Below the pieces are notes generated by a model that had not been told where the DNA came from, made no database searches, and worked only from the letters and a program-made list of their open reading frames with translations. The translations under genes and the position numbers were made by a program. This document shows, one piece after another, positions 35,804-45,669 of a DNA stretch of 64,000 nucleotides; within the stretch, counting starts at the first letter, position 1; every line of letters starts with the position of its first letter. This DNA is from Cytospora piceicola (taxonomy: Eukaryota; Ascomycota; Sordariomycetes; Diaporthales; Cytosporaceae). The DNA lies in assembly GCA_023375675.1 (NCBI GenBank), contig JALQBC010000039.1, positions 248,001 to 312,000 of the forward strand, written 5' to 3'.

Positions 35804-35969
35804 TATTAGACGGCAGTAGGGGTGCTTACAGAAATACCTCGGTCTATATAAATAAGTAAGTTATATAATTAACTTCGGGATATATTTAATATAGAAATTA
35901 GCGTACCCGAGTAAGCGGGGTACGAGATAATACATCAACACATTAATCGAGTATATATTACGTGTAACA
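35804..35969 (+). repeat. Right LTR of the copia element
   Basis: 166 bp. Its left part is RIP-mutated (TATTAGACGG against TGTCAGACGG). Its right part keeps the unmutated bases and the canonical CA end (GTGTAACA). Confidence 0.9.
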
Positions 35970-35974
35970 CCATC
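35970..35974. repeat. Target-site duplication, right copy (CCATC)
   Basis: Second copy of CCATC, directly after the right LTR and matching 29606-29610. Confidence 0.85.
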
Positions 35975-36573
35975 CGAACTCGAGGGTCTTACCGACGACG
36001 AGAGTGGGATCGGGGTTCAAACGTAGTTGAAAAGTGGATGATCTTCGGGGATAAAATGTCAGCTGGGAACCCCTGTCTCAAATTCCCCAGGTCTAAACTG
36101 GTGGTTGGCTCCATCTGTCCGCTCCAATTGAATCGCTGCGAAATACCCCCAGTACAAGACAAGCACAGCGGTCGCTCTGACGTCTGGACCGGCGGGGGGT
36201 CTGCAACCCTTCACCGGCGCCTCTTCCATTCCCCCGGGCTCCCAATAAGTATCACGGTACGACAGCTCCGATCTGGGGCATTCCAAGCCTCATCTTCTTA
36301 TTAGTCTGCTCTCCCATCCCTTCTTGAGTGGACCATTCGTTGTTTTCTGAGACAAGAGCATTGTTCTGAGCTCAAAATCAAGACAGAGATTTCCCGTTGC
36401 TGCGGCTGAGCATTTGTCTGCCTTACGTGCATACCAAGTACCACGACTTTGCATGTGATTGCGGCCCAGCTGATATACGTTGCGGCCCCCTCCAGAAAAC
36501 ACCAGAGAACAGTCCCGATTCCCTCGACAACATCTGGCTTATACACACCCGGAACAACCATCACACAATCAAC
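35975..36573. other. Upstream region of the 36574 gene
   Basis: Normal-composition sequence resumes at once after the element. It lies between the element and the next ATG, so the retrotransposon inserted about 600 bp upstream of that gene. The last 100 bases are CA-rich, as expected for a leader. Confidence 0.5.
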
Positions 36574-37770
36574 ATGGCGTCCACGATCAAGAATCCCGAC
36601 TTCAGGAACATCCTGACGCCCCTCCTACCATCTCTTCCCGCTGCCGCACTCTCGACACAGCCCGCACCAGCAATATTACCACTGCTCTCTCCCATCCTCC
36701 GACAGCGCGTCCAGCTCCTCTCCTCATCCAGCACAGAACCTTGGCTGCGATTGCTATCCTATAATAAGAGCAAGGAGTCCCGACTTGCGGAGGTAGCTCG
36801 CAGCGACCGACTAGAACCGCATCCGGTCTCGGGCGAGGTCGAGGTCGACTGGGACTACGACGTACAGACACAATACAAGCGACTCGACGAGGAGACCCTC
36901 CAAGCGCTGGTCGTCCTCGAGGAATTCGAACTGTTCTTCAGGCTTTTATATTGCGTCAATGACGAGGCCGGAGGCGGCAACGGGTGGCGGGTAAGCGAGA
37001 TCAGCGTCCCGGACAAGTCGACGCCGTTCGCGTCGTTCGCCGGGTACCCGAGCATCGAGGAGGCGGAGAAGTCGTTCCAAGAGGATAAAGCCGGCTCGAA
37101 GCCTCCTACAACAGAGACAGTTGACTTGGGCAGCCCAGCCGCCAAAGAAGAAGAGGAGGAGGAAGACGACGACGATGACTATTGGGCTCGTTATGACGCC
37201 ACGCCGGGGCGATCACCTGCACCCGACTCAATGCAGAAGCAAAGTCAAACCGCTACTCACCAGGAGGGAGGGGACGACGATTACTACGCACAGTACGACA
37301 ACGTCCAACCTGCAATGGACAACCACGACCCAGACGAGGCACAAGCGGCACAAACGGTGATGGGACCAGCAGCCCCTCCCCCTCTGGGACTGAACCACCC
37401 CAGCGGCACCAACAACCCGGCTGCGAACGGCACGGGCGGGGACAGCGAGGGCGCGAACGAGACCAACGGCGCGTGGACACTGTCGCCCTCGCCGTCCGCG
37501 AGGTCGCACGAGGACGGGGAGAGGACGGCGGCGCTGGCGCACCCGCGGCCGTCGTCGAGCGCGAGCTCGAACGGGTCGGGCACGGTGCTGCGGCTGGAGG
37601 CGCAGGCGGGGAAGCAGGAGCAGGGCCAGTTCGGGGTCAAGCAGCACGTGTCGCGGAGCATCCGGAGCCTGTTCCTGCTGTCGCGGGCGGCGGGCATCGA
37701 CCGGGACGAGTTCGACGCCATGGTCAAGGCGGAGCTGGATGTCCTGGGGATGGTCGAGGGGGACGTGTAG
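36574..37770 (+). CDS. Conserved fungal acidic protein of unknown function
   Basis: Single exon, 398 residues from ATG 36574 (ATCAACATGG). An in-frame TTG upstream is not a fungal start. The N-terminal about 165 residues look folded (NPDFRNILTPLLPSLPAAAL, YKRLDEETLQALVVLEEFELFFRLLYCV). A disordered middle is rich in Glu, Asp, Ser and Pro and contains the repeated motif DDDYWARYD and DDDYYAQYD. The C-terminal about 50 residues form a second ordered block (VKQHVSRSIRSLFLLSRAAGIDRDEFDAMVKAELDVL). No signal peptide or membrane helix is seen. From memory, proteins with this N- and C-terminal pair occur across Pezizomycotina without a function. Long antisense frames opposite the GC-rich 3' half are shadows. 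Confidence 0.8.
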   Translation: MASTIKNPDFRNILTPLLPSLPAAALSTQPAPAILPLLSPILRQRVQLLSSSSTEPWLRLLSYNKSKESRLAEVARSDRLEPHPVSGEVEVDWDYDVQTQYKRLDEETLQALVVLEEFELFFRLLYCVNDEAGGGNGWRVSEISVPDKSTPFASFAGYPSIEEAEKSFQEDKAGSKPPTTETVDLGSPAAKEEEEEEDDDDDYWARYDATPGRSPAPDSMQKQSQTATHQEGGDDDYYAQYDNVQPAMDNHDPDEAQAAQTVMGPAAPPPLGLNHPSGTNNPAANGTGGDSEGANETNGAWTLSPSPSARSHEDGERTAALAHPRPSSSASSNGSGTVLRLEAQAGKQEQGQFGVKQHVSRSIRSLFLLSRAAGIDRDEFDAMVKAELDVLGMVEGDV

Positions 37771-40700
37771 GTCGGGCATGGCCTGTTCTTATGCATGTGT
37801 TTTCTATTTACCTTCCGCATCTGGTATGGTCGTCGCGTGGGGATATCCGGAGTCCGGTCGGCACATTTCGTCATGGCGCGGCGTATTGGGACGGTGTAAT
37901 CCGTGTTTGAACAGCGTTACGTAGTCTGCAAATCTGAAGTAATAATTGACTGAAATGGGGATCCATGTCATATAGATTGGTGTGTAAAAAGGGTAGTGGC
38001 ACAAGCTGCCTGCCTTTGTTACTTTGCCTCGGAATCCGGACTATTCATCAGCGGCCAGTATACACTGACGAGCAACGAAGAGCGTCATTTTCACGTCCCA
38101 GGATTAGATCCACTCAGGTCGATGACTTGTATATCCATCATACTATTTATGACGATTACTTGTATGCATTGCAAGAGTAGTACTTGACCTCGAGAATATA
38201 TCTGGTATTGTTAACTCTGTCGTCAAATTATCAGTTGAAGGTGCTGGAGCCGGCTGACCTCATCACAAGTAATGCTCTCCCCCCAGTATGTCTGGCAAGA
38301 ACATTCGCATAGCAGTGCTCAGTACACTGCGTCTGGGTCAACGTAATACAGACTACCTATTTCGGGTACTCTGGTGTATATGATAAGGTCTAAACGCCTT
38401 CAATGCAAGTGTTTCTTTCCTTCTACTTGCTATAAACATAAGTGCTCTGTCGGAGTTATCGTTTCTAAACCATACAGTATAAGCAGTAATCCTAAGCAGG
38501 CATATCCTGCTTCATTATATGTTTACAGTCGTATGTATTAGTACTTCTTCTAACTATATATACTATATCTAAATATAACGCGATTACCTTTCGCGGTTAG
38601 AAAAGACATCGAGTTTGACTATTATATAGTTAAGATTTCCGCAAAAGCTAAAGCTCTTAAATATTCTCTAGTGTTTCCTACGTTCTAAACTCCAGCCTTA
38701 AGGCAATTAATAGAAATATATTTTCCACGCTCGAGATGTACTTGTCCTCTATAGGCCCCAATAGAGAGGAGCTCAGACTGTATATTGGAATGGTCTTTAC
38801 TAAGTGGTGAAATTTGTGATCATTTTGAAGATTGCATCCCAAGAGAAGAAACATGATTTTGAAGTATAAGCCAGCAACCTAACAAGATAGGTAGAACAGT
38901 TTGATAGGTCGCGACAGCGGGTGGATGGTTGGAATTAGATAGGAGTGCATTTAGAACAACTGACTGAACTTTGTGGCCTCCTGTACGCTGCTGTCGGGAA
39001 TCTCAACACACCCTCACCCGTTCGTGGAAAGGATTTTCTGCTCCGGTATACAAAGAACGGACGGTAAGCCGCCTCATTCGCTAGATGTCGATCATTAGAT
39101 GCGAAGGCATTATCGAATTTTCATATAACTAGTCTTGTCCATTTTTTTTTATTGTTGTGAAAGGCATTCTGAGGGACAGTGATGATCGTGGAAGGCTCTG
39201 AGAGAGGTGGAGAGGATGGCAGAGATAGGACATACTTAGCTCAAGTTGGACATGTCGACGGCAGATGGATTACAAGAAACACGTACATTGCCTGAGTGTT
39301 CGAGACAGGTGGTAGCAGTCTACGAATGGTGTGTGATAGTTCTCATGATGGGCATCGGGCATTCAGATGTGCCTTGGTAGGATTGCGGGGGCTTGTATTT
39401 ACCTCTGAACGATAGAGGTTCTAAAATGTAACTAGAGGCAGGCAGATAGGCAGCCGGGCAGCCGGATACTACTTTGTTTAGAAGTTAGTTCTATAATAGG
39501 AGTTAGAACCCTCTAAGGCCTTCACGGTAATCAAAGACAAGAATTGAAGCACGTGCGAAAATGATTTGAAGTTCGACGTGTAAGAGAAGATAACCCAAGT
39601 ATTTAGGTACTCATCCCTTTCAAAGGGACACGATGTAGTAGGATAGAGCCAGCCTATTCAAGTAGCACAAATGTCCTAGGGGAGAAAGGCTCCAGTGTGT
39701 TTACTACTCTGATTACATCAAGGCTTAATTATGAACGCTGCAAGCAAACCCTCACCTCCTTCACTCCACCACATTATCTATCTCGTGCAGGTGAGGCTTT
39801 ACGAGCACACACTAAGTCAAGCCATTAACGATCACTCAATTCGTCTGCCTGACCAATTTCCCGGGGTAGCACTTGTATAAATCTCGACGTATTGGAGATA
39901 TCTGCAGAGGACTTCCCCTATATAAAGAATAATAATATATATGTAAGCAAGGTGCCTTTATCCTCGATATACTTACTAGAAAAGGCTTACATATCTATAT
40001 CGTCTTATATATCCGATAGGCGGTTTACTAATCACTTTCTGTACTACTATACCGTATCTATAACACAGGTAGACAAGTAGTAAATAGACCCTTAGTATTA
40101 TTGCTCGTGGTGCTCTATAAGTCACCATTCACTATCTATGATACCTACTTAAGTAGGCACGTACATGCTTCAGCGGGCTGCTAATTGTCGCGGCTTCTCC
40201 TACCGATATTAGTATCTATAACCAAGCTGCGAGAGGGGCGACTTATGCAAACTATAATCAGGTACTATTCACTAGGTACTCAGGTAAGTACTGTCCTCCG
40301 TGCCGTAACACCTACACCGGTACAAGTATAAATTTCTACAGTAGTATAGCGTACCGAGGTACCTCGGAAGTGTGTCACGGCAATTACTCCCACTTGATCA
40401 GCATGGCATCGTTATGTAATAAAGCTTTCCCACCACTATTATTGTGATATTGTTGAGTATCTCAAATTCTAATTAGAGACACCCACACCTGGAATAAACA
40501 TTCGATTTATGGCAAAGCGACTATGCGGAATAGGACAAGCGGTCCGAAAGATCTGTCCAGACCAGGCTTTATCAGAAGATCGTAAGTTCCTGTCACAACA
40601 GAGGGAGGCTCGCCTGGCCTGCCCCCTTTCCAACTGCTGTAACAGAGATTTCGTTGACACACACCGTAGTCTCATAGACAATATCTAAGCGCGCGGTTCG

Positions 40701-40994
40701 GCGTAACCCGTCAAACCCGCCGTACGGCCCCGTACCGGAAACCTATCATAAGTCTTCCGCACATCTTGTCCATCCACTTTGCGAGGAACATGCACAGTCC
40801 TTCCGAGCACGTACTTAAGTACCCAATCAGGTGGTGCCTTTCTACTTCCAGCTGAGCATTGTTTTGCATTGTGGACACCCCGGGCTCCCTCTACATAGCC
40901 ATCACGCCAGTGCCACATGATACATACCACACAACTGAGCACCTCCTACCCAAATTGCTTCCCCGCGAAACTGTATACTTGACCGCAGCACAGC
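37771..40994. other. Gene-poor, locally AT-rich region
   Basis: About 3.2 kb without a supported gene. Two patches are AT-rich with many TA steps (about 38480-38600 and 39890-40100) and could be short relics of RIP-mutated repeats. The frame at 39892-40080 falls in one of them and is not convincing. The rest has ordinary composition. Confidence 0.45.
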
Positions 40995-42076
40995 ATGCAG
41001 TCAGCCTCCGATCCTCACCATGCCGACGGGCAAACACAGCCTAGGAAGAAGCCAAGCAGCCCAGAAGCGCTCTTCGCTCGGGCCAGCCGCGAAAACTCCC
41101 TCCCAGAATCTTTGGAAGCCCTAGACATAGCCCGCCACCAGACTCCAGGCTACGCTCATTCCCATCTCTGCCCTACCGTTATCAATTCCGGCCTCTTCTG
41201 GTGTATCAAGGAAGGCCGGAAGTCCCTAGCGGCTTACCTACTGGAGAACGAGCCTATTGCCCCGGCCGTCCTGCGAGAGCATATCACGCCCCACGTAATC
41301 AGACAAACCCTATCCATATCCTTCTTCGACCTCCTTATCGTCCAGCACGGGTGAGACATCAACACAGAGAGTTATCCGACTAACGATAAAAGACAGCTGA
41401 TCAGCTAGGTCCTTAGACACTAGGACGAACACGAGCTCGTCTGCTGGCTTCTCGACCACGGCGTAAGTGTGGACTTTATAGATAATAACTACGCCCTCGA
41501 AAGGCTGTAGGCACGGCCGCCTCTATTATTAGAGACATGCGCCCGATACGGGTCCGTCCAGTCGTTTAAGCTGCTTTAAGCTAAAGGTGCAAGACTCGGT
41601 AGGAGAACTCTGCACTTTGCTTGTGAGACAGCGGCCGCTTATGGCGCTAATCCGGGCGTCAGCAGCAGCCTAGACCAGGACATTTTAGGCAGAGAAGAAG
41701 AGCTTAAAGGGGAAATTACAGAGGGCAGAGCTAACTAATTAATGCTGTTAACGTTGATACTCACGCTGAAGGCTGAGTGCGGAGGTTGAAGAAGGCAGCG
41801 ATATTGCAGTATCTAGTCGACGAAATCGGGTTAGATGTGAACCAGACTAATACCGATACTATCTGAATCGACGGGCATTACGGTATGCCGCTTTGCTACG
41901 CGGCTAGGCAAAGGAGCGGTACAGCTGTAGTAAAATACCGGTAGTTGCTTAGTAAAAGGGCAGATCCCCTGCATCACAAGTGTACCGTTAGTCCAGACAC
42001 TTGTGCGAGAGTAAATGGATGCCATGAGGTCCTACAGGTACTGGAGCAGTGGAGGGAGCTTAAGCCTGAGGTGTAA
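40995..42076 (+). pseudogene. Ankyrin-repeat protein pseudogene
   Basis: An ATG at 40995 opens 119 intact codons (SPEALFARASRENSL, NSGLFWCIKEGRKSLAAYLLEN). A TGA after HG at about 41352 then interrupts it. The same frame continues to read as a fungal ankyrin protein: DINTES, DEHELVCWLLDHGVSVDF, LLLETCARYGSVQSFKLL, AKGARLGRRTLHFACETAAAYGANPG. In-frame TAG and TAA stops sit at positions explained by CAG or CAA to TAG or TAA, or TGG to TGA. From about 41790 another frame carries AAILQYLVDEIGLDVNQTNTD, HYGMPLCYAAR, ADPLHHK and GCHEVLQVLEQWRELKPEV, ending at a TAA at 42074-42076. The order matches a common fungal ankyrin family. The C-to-T/G-to-A pattern suggests RIP rather than drift. Confidence 0.75.
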
Positions 42077-44081
42077 GAAACGAAGTCCTCTGACAGTGGC
42101 TTCCAGTCACCGCCTTCAGGATAGTCAAGTCGAACTTGGCAAGAATGGGAGGCATATTACCAGGAAGAAATGTGTTGCACGGGCCGTTTCTCAGCCCGGC
42201 CGTTCTTCAAGCCGGCATGCTAGTGCCTTCCCTTAAGTTGGTTTTAGCAATACTATGGCATTTAGTTACTTGAGTACTTAAATAAGATAATTAATATAGA
42301 CGTTCGAAATAAGGTAGAAACATCATGGTAGAGCGGACTAGGCCCTTGTTTGAGACTGTCAAGTAGCCAATCATGTAGATTATCACACGAAACACTCTTG
42401 TAATTATTACAAGGTTCCTTTTCTGTTCAGACACTGGATAAATTCAACAGTTAACTATTGGGGTGTATGCGGCTTAGCTTAACCCTGATGGTATAGAAGA
42501 CCGTTCATTTAAATACTTACCCTTCCTTTCTAATATCTCGATCCTACATGGATACTTACTCTATATATGAGGCAACAATTTTCCTCAATACCTAAGTAGC
42601 TTGGGATTGTCATTCCCCGCAACATCAACTGCCTAGGTAGCTCTATAATATTTCAGTACTTTAAGACGCTTTTTGCTTATATTGGACCGGCAGTGCACGA
42701 ATGACTGCCCGCGGGCAGTATCAAAGTCATCGCGATAAACAGGTCGCACGGTCTATTACAAGGCATGGGGGCTTTGCTTATATGAAAGATAATACGAAAG
42801 TCTCATCGTAAAAGGTTTTGAACAACTATTATATTTTCTATATAAAACATTTACACTAGGAAGACCCCCTACTGGGTCTCGACTATAGCCGGGCGGCTAT
42901 AGTCGAGACCCGGGCGGTTATAATCCACCGACAAGACGATTGACTACATACCTGGGGTAAGTACCTATTTAGGTAAGTATGTATAGCATAGCTGTGTTGG
43001 GACCATTCTTAGATAACAGGCACCGTTCTCTACCCGATCATTTGACGAGATCTACAGATCACGTCGTAGTGAATAACGTCCGGTACCCTTGTCAAATCTC
43101 TGATCCACGGATGTTTAAGGTTAATCAGAGCTAATCCTGTTCATGTTCATCGGTGAATCATCCCCACTTTCGGTACCCGAACTATCACTGCGACAAGATC
43201 TTAGATACCCGCTCCTTCCAGAAATTAATACCTAGGTACATAGTATGTTCCTCCATGTTGGGGACGGGAGAAGTGCAGTGTACAGGACTTACACCTGCCT
43301 CGCCGTTCGGGGAGTACAACAGCCAACATTGAACCTTGAAACGGAACAGCCGGACCCGAGTCTGCTGGGGCCCGAGTCAGTCAGTCGTCTGTCGGCATCG
43401 CCCTCGGCCGATCGCCCTTCGTGGGTTTTAACCGGTTTTCGTGCGCAATCAGGCAGGGATGAAATAAAACCTCCCCGCCGCCGATATGTTGGCACTAGTA
43501 GGATTTTTGTCGACGCCATCAATGTCCTCGTTGCCGATCGATATATCAATTATCGGGCACATATGGCCGAAGCCCAAGATGCATCAGGTCTGCGAGCAAG
43601 AAAGACACCGAACCGTTCGGCAAATGCTGCCGTCCAATTAATTAGATCATTTCCGAATACGATCACGATCCACTCAGTTGTGGTTACAATGGGAACGATG
43701 AACTCCGCAAACACGGGCAAGATCATACGGTAGAATACCACCTCAGTGCACCATCACACCGGCTGAACCGTGGCGGTCAACCGGGACTTGTTTTTCGGGG
43801 GTCAACTGGTGACTATGTGGCGCAGCTGACCCGGGCATCACAAAACCGGTAGACAATGATGAGTTACCATCCCTTGTTGGTCATAATAGTTTGTATTTTC
43901 CTGACACTAAATCATCATCCAGTTGAGTTCGTAAAGCATACGAATCTCGTTCTATAATACCGTCATGTAGGCAAAAGGCAGAAGCGAAGTAGAGTTGCAG
44001 CCGGATGTGAAGCCCAGTGCGCCCCATGGGAGGGCAACACCCATCCTGCCTGTCTCTGCCACCCCCTCTCTCGCAATCCCC
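42077..44081. other. Intergenic region with hairpin
   Basis: Contains the 38-bp hairpin at 42874-42911 and one TACCTAGGTA palindrome at 43229-43238. Open frames on both strands at 43245-43741 (one with a hydrophobic minus-strand stretch VFAEFIVPIVTTTEW) lack recognisable homology and may be relics. Confidence 0.45.
42874..42911. repeat. Perfect 17-bp inverted repeat with 4-base loop
   Basis: The 17 bases at 42874-42890 (GGGTCTCGACTATAGCC) are exactly complementary to 42895-42911, separated by GGGC. The right arm is followed by GGGCGGTTATAATCC, a near copy of GGGCGGCTATAGTCG in the arm that differs by two transitions. It may be a terminal piece of a small repeat element, or a structured RNA or DNA site. 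Confidence 0.9.
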
Positions 44082-44963
44082 TTACTGGCTAACCCACCAG
44101 TTACCAAGAGAGGTCCAGCTGCCGGCCGAGTCCAACAGCTGGGCGGCAGGGCTCACGAAGCCGTCCACGGGCGTGGTGGTGGCGCCGAAGAAGCCGTACG
44201 AGTGGACCCAGTCCTGGCTCTCGAGCCAGGCCGAGATGGTCTTGGTGAAGGTGTCGACGCTGTTGGCGTCGCGGCTGGTGCTGCCAATCTCGGAGACGAC
44301 GACGGGCAGGTTGTACCTCGAGTGCTCGGCCGAGATGTAGGTCTTTGCGTTGCCCACCTCGGTCTCGGCGTCGGTGTCCTCGGCCGTGTAGAAGTGCACG
44401 CCTAGGTAGTCGGGCATCTCGTCGGACGAGAGGCCAGAGTAGAACTCCTGGAGCCAGGCGGTGCCGGCGTCGTTGCTCTCGACGGCCGGGCCGACGAGCT
44501 TGCAGCCGTACTGGGTGCGCAGCGGCACCACGCTGGCCTTGAAGGAGGCGGCGGCGTCGGAGGCGCCGACGCCGTTCGTGTCTGGCTCGTTGTAGAAGTG
44601 TACGATGGTGCTTCCGCCGCCGGATGAGACGACCGAGATGAGGTCGGTCCAGTCATTGCCCGAGAGCTGTTCAGGGGTGCGGATCATGGGCTGGAAGGGG
44701 ACGTCGTCGGAGAGCTCCGTGGGCTTCCATGTGTTCCAGTTGAGGGCGGCGCTGATGCCGGGCGAGGTGGCCAGGGCGGCGGCAGAGGCCTGGATGTTGC
44801 TGTTGGACTGGTAGGCCTGGGTCAGGGTGTAGTCCCAGAGGATAATTCGCTTGCCACTGTGGACTGCAGCCTCGCGCTTGGCGAGGGGGAGCGCAGACAC
44901 AAGGAGTGACGACTCGAAGAGAACGGACAGGAGCTGGAGGCTCTTCATGGCTGAAAACTGCAT
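44082..44963 (-). CDS. Secreted glycoside hydrolase family 128 (beta-1,3-glucanase-like)
   Basis: Single exon, 293 residues, ATG at 44963; a second ATG six codons in (44948) is possible. A signal peptide covers about residues 1-24 (LLSVLFESSLLVSALP), followed by a KR site at 29-30 suited to Kex2-type processing. The rest is the Glyco_hydro_cc/GH128 barrel: RIILWDYT at the first strand, ALNWNTWKP, HFYNEPD with Glu126 as likely acid/base, YLGVHFYT, and VVVSEIGS with Glu225 as likely nucleophile. It ends GSWTSLGNWWVSQ. GH128 members cut beta-1,3-glucan, so a role in remodelling its own cell wall or degrading other fungal walls fits; location is extracellular or the cell wall. No GPI signal or extra binding module is visible. 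A CA-rich microsatellite lies directly before the start codon. Confidence 0.92.
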   Translation of the reverse strand: MQFSAMKSLQLLSVLFESSLLVSALPLAKREAAVHSGKRIILWDYTLTQAYQSNSNIQASAAALATSPGISAALNWNTWKPTELSDDVPFQPMIRTPEQLSGNDWTDLISVVSSGGGSTIVHFYNEPDTNGVGASDAAASFKASVVPLRTQYGCKLVGPAVESNDAGTAWLQEFYSGLSSDEMPDYLGVHFYTAEDTDAETEVGNAKTYISAEHSRYNLPVVVSEIGSTSRDANSVDTFTKTISAWLESQDWVHSYGFFGATTTPVDGFVSPAAQLLDSAGSWTSLGNWWVSQ

Positions 44964-44965
44964 GG

Positions 44966-44999
44966 TTGCAACGTGTGTGCGTGTGTGTATGTGTGTGTG
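44966..44999. repeat. GT/CA microsatellite in GH128 leader
   Basis: On the plus strand this reads as GTGTGTG units broken by GC and AT steps. In the GH128 transcript it is a CA-rich leader directly before the ATG at 44963. Confidence 0.8.
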
Positions 45000-45457
45000 G
45001 TGACTGTATAAGCCGTGTGTAATGAAGGACTGTTTTTGGTGTAGAGAGTCTTGTCAAACTCAACGAAGCCACAAGGAGTGATGACTACGAAGGTATTGAA
45101 CGAAGAGTTGCCTGCTCTGTAAGGGAGAGAATGTCGGGAGTGTTTGAATACAGTTCCTGGAGTCAGAGAGAGAATGGGAAGAAGACGGCCATCCGGGGAA
45201 TAACTTCCTCATATAGTACAGCACCCAAAGGCATCATCGGTACCGACGGCGCCAACAGAAGGCAAAAAATGCCCACGTATGCCCACCATGTTCCTTGGAA
45301 ACAAGCCACAATACCCCCTGGGCTAGATGTAAGCGGCCTAGACTGGTCGTAGCGTGGGCAAAACCATGCCCTGCATGCTTATTCACTGGGCCCAAGTCGT
45401 GTCGTGTGGAGACTGGTGGGATACGACCAGAATGTCAGGGCGACATCGAAGGTTGTG

Positions 45458-45497
45458 GTTCCTGGCCGTTCCTGGCCGTTCCTGGTCGTTCCTGGCC
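45458..45497. repeat. Four tandem 10-bp units (GTTCCTGGCC)
   Basis: Three exact copies and one with a single C-to-T change, in perfect 10-base register. It lies about 500 bp upstream of the GH128 start. Confidence 0.9.
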
Positions 45498-45639
45498 CAG
45501 TCAAGTGTGATGGTGCAAGATGGAGCCATCTTGGCAGTCCTGGACGATCTGGTTGGATGTGTGCCTGGTGGGCGCCAAGGTCTAGTTTGATAAGAGGCGC
45601 TTTTAGGGGCCTCAGGTGGGCCTGCAGCTCTGTCAGCTA

Positions 45640-45669
45640 GGATCAATCAGGATCGATCCGGATCGATCC
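45640..45669. repeat. Three tandem 10-bp units (GGATCGATCC)
   Basis: Two exact copies of the palindromic decamer GGATCGATCC follow a diverged copy (GGATCAATCA). The differences in the first copy include a G-to-A change. Confidence 0.85.

Larger units (their letters stand above)
29611..35969 (+). mobile_element. RIP-degenerated Ty1/copia LTR retrotransposon
   Basis: A 6359-bp element bounded by 166-bp direct LTRs and a 5-bp target duplication. The interior is extremely AT-rich and nearly free of CpA and TpG, while CpG remains; this is the signature of RIP. No open frame survives. Reading the plus strand through its many stops, relics appear in copia order. A protease-like stretch (near 31080-31320) comes first. 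An integrase-like stretch follows (FEYDNE near 31900 and KPSVL...TTERSED near 31975-32035). Reverse transcriptase is at about 33300-33720 (NTVNTFVNV, KKAFYKLKESLLL, and FFYVDN in place of the active-site FYVDD). An RNase H-like stretch lies near 34185-34230. Integrase before RT identifies Ty1/copia rather than gypsy. A purine-rich tract (AAAGGG) precedes the right LTR. The element is dead. Confidence 0.92.

Noticed and set aside
37228..37874. Antisense frames up to 196 codons opposite the 36574 gene
   Set aside because: They are low-complexity Arg/Pro-rich shadows of the GC-rich coding strand with no motif.
41350..41395. Possible intron (GTGAGA ... AAAG) in the ankyrin pseudogene
   Set aside because: Reading straight through restores family sequence (DINTES) with a single TGG-to-TGA change, which explains the stop better than splicing.
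43245..43741. Overlapping open frames on both strands, up to 162 codons
   Set aside because: No start context, splice sites or known motif; kept only as a note in the intergenic entry.
45458..45669. CRISPR-like array
   Set aside because: Units are contiguous 10-mers without spacers in a fungal genome; simple tandem repeats.
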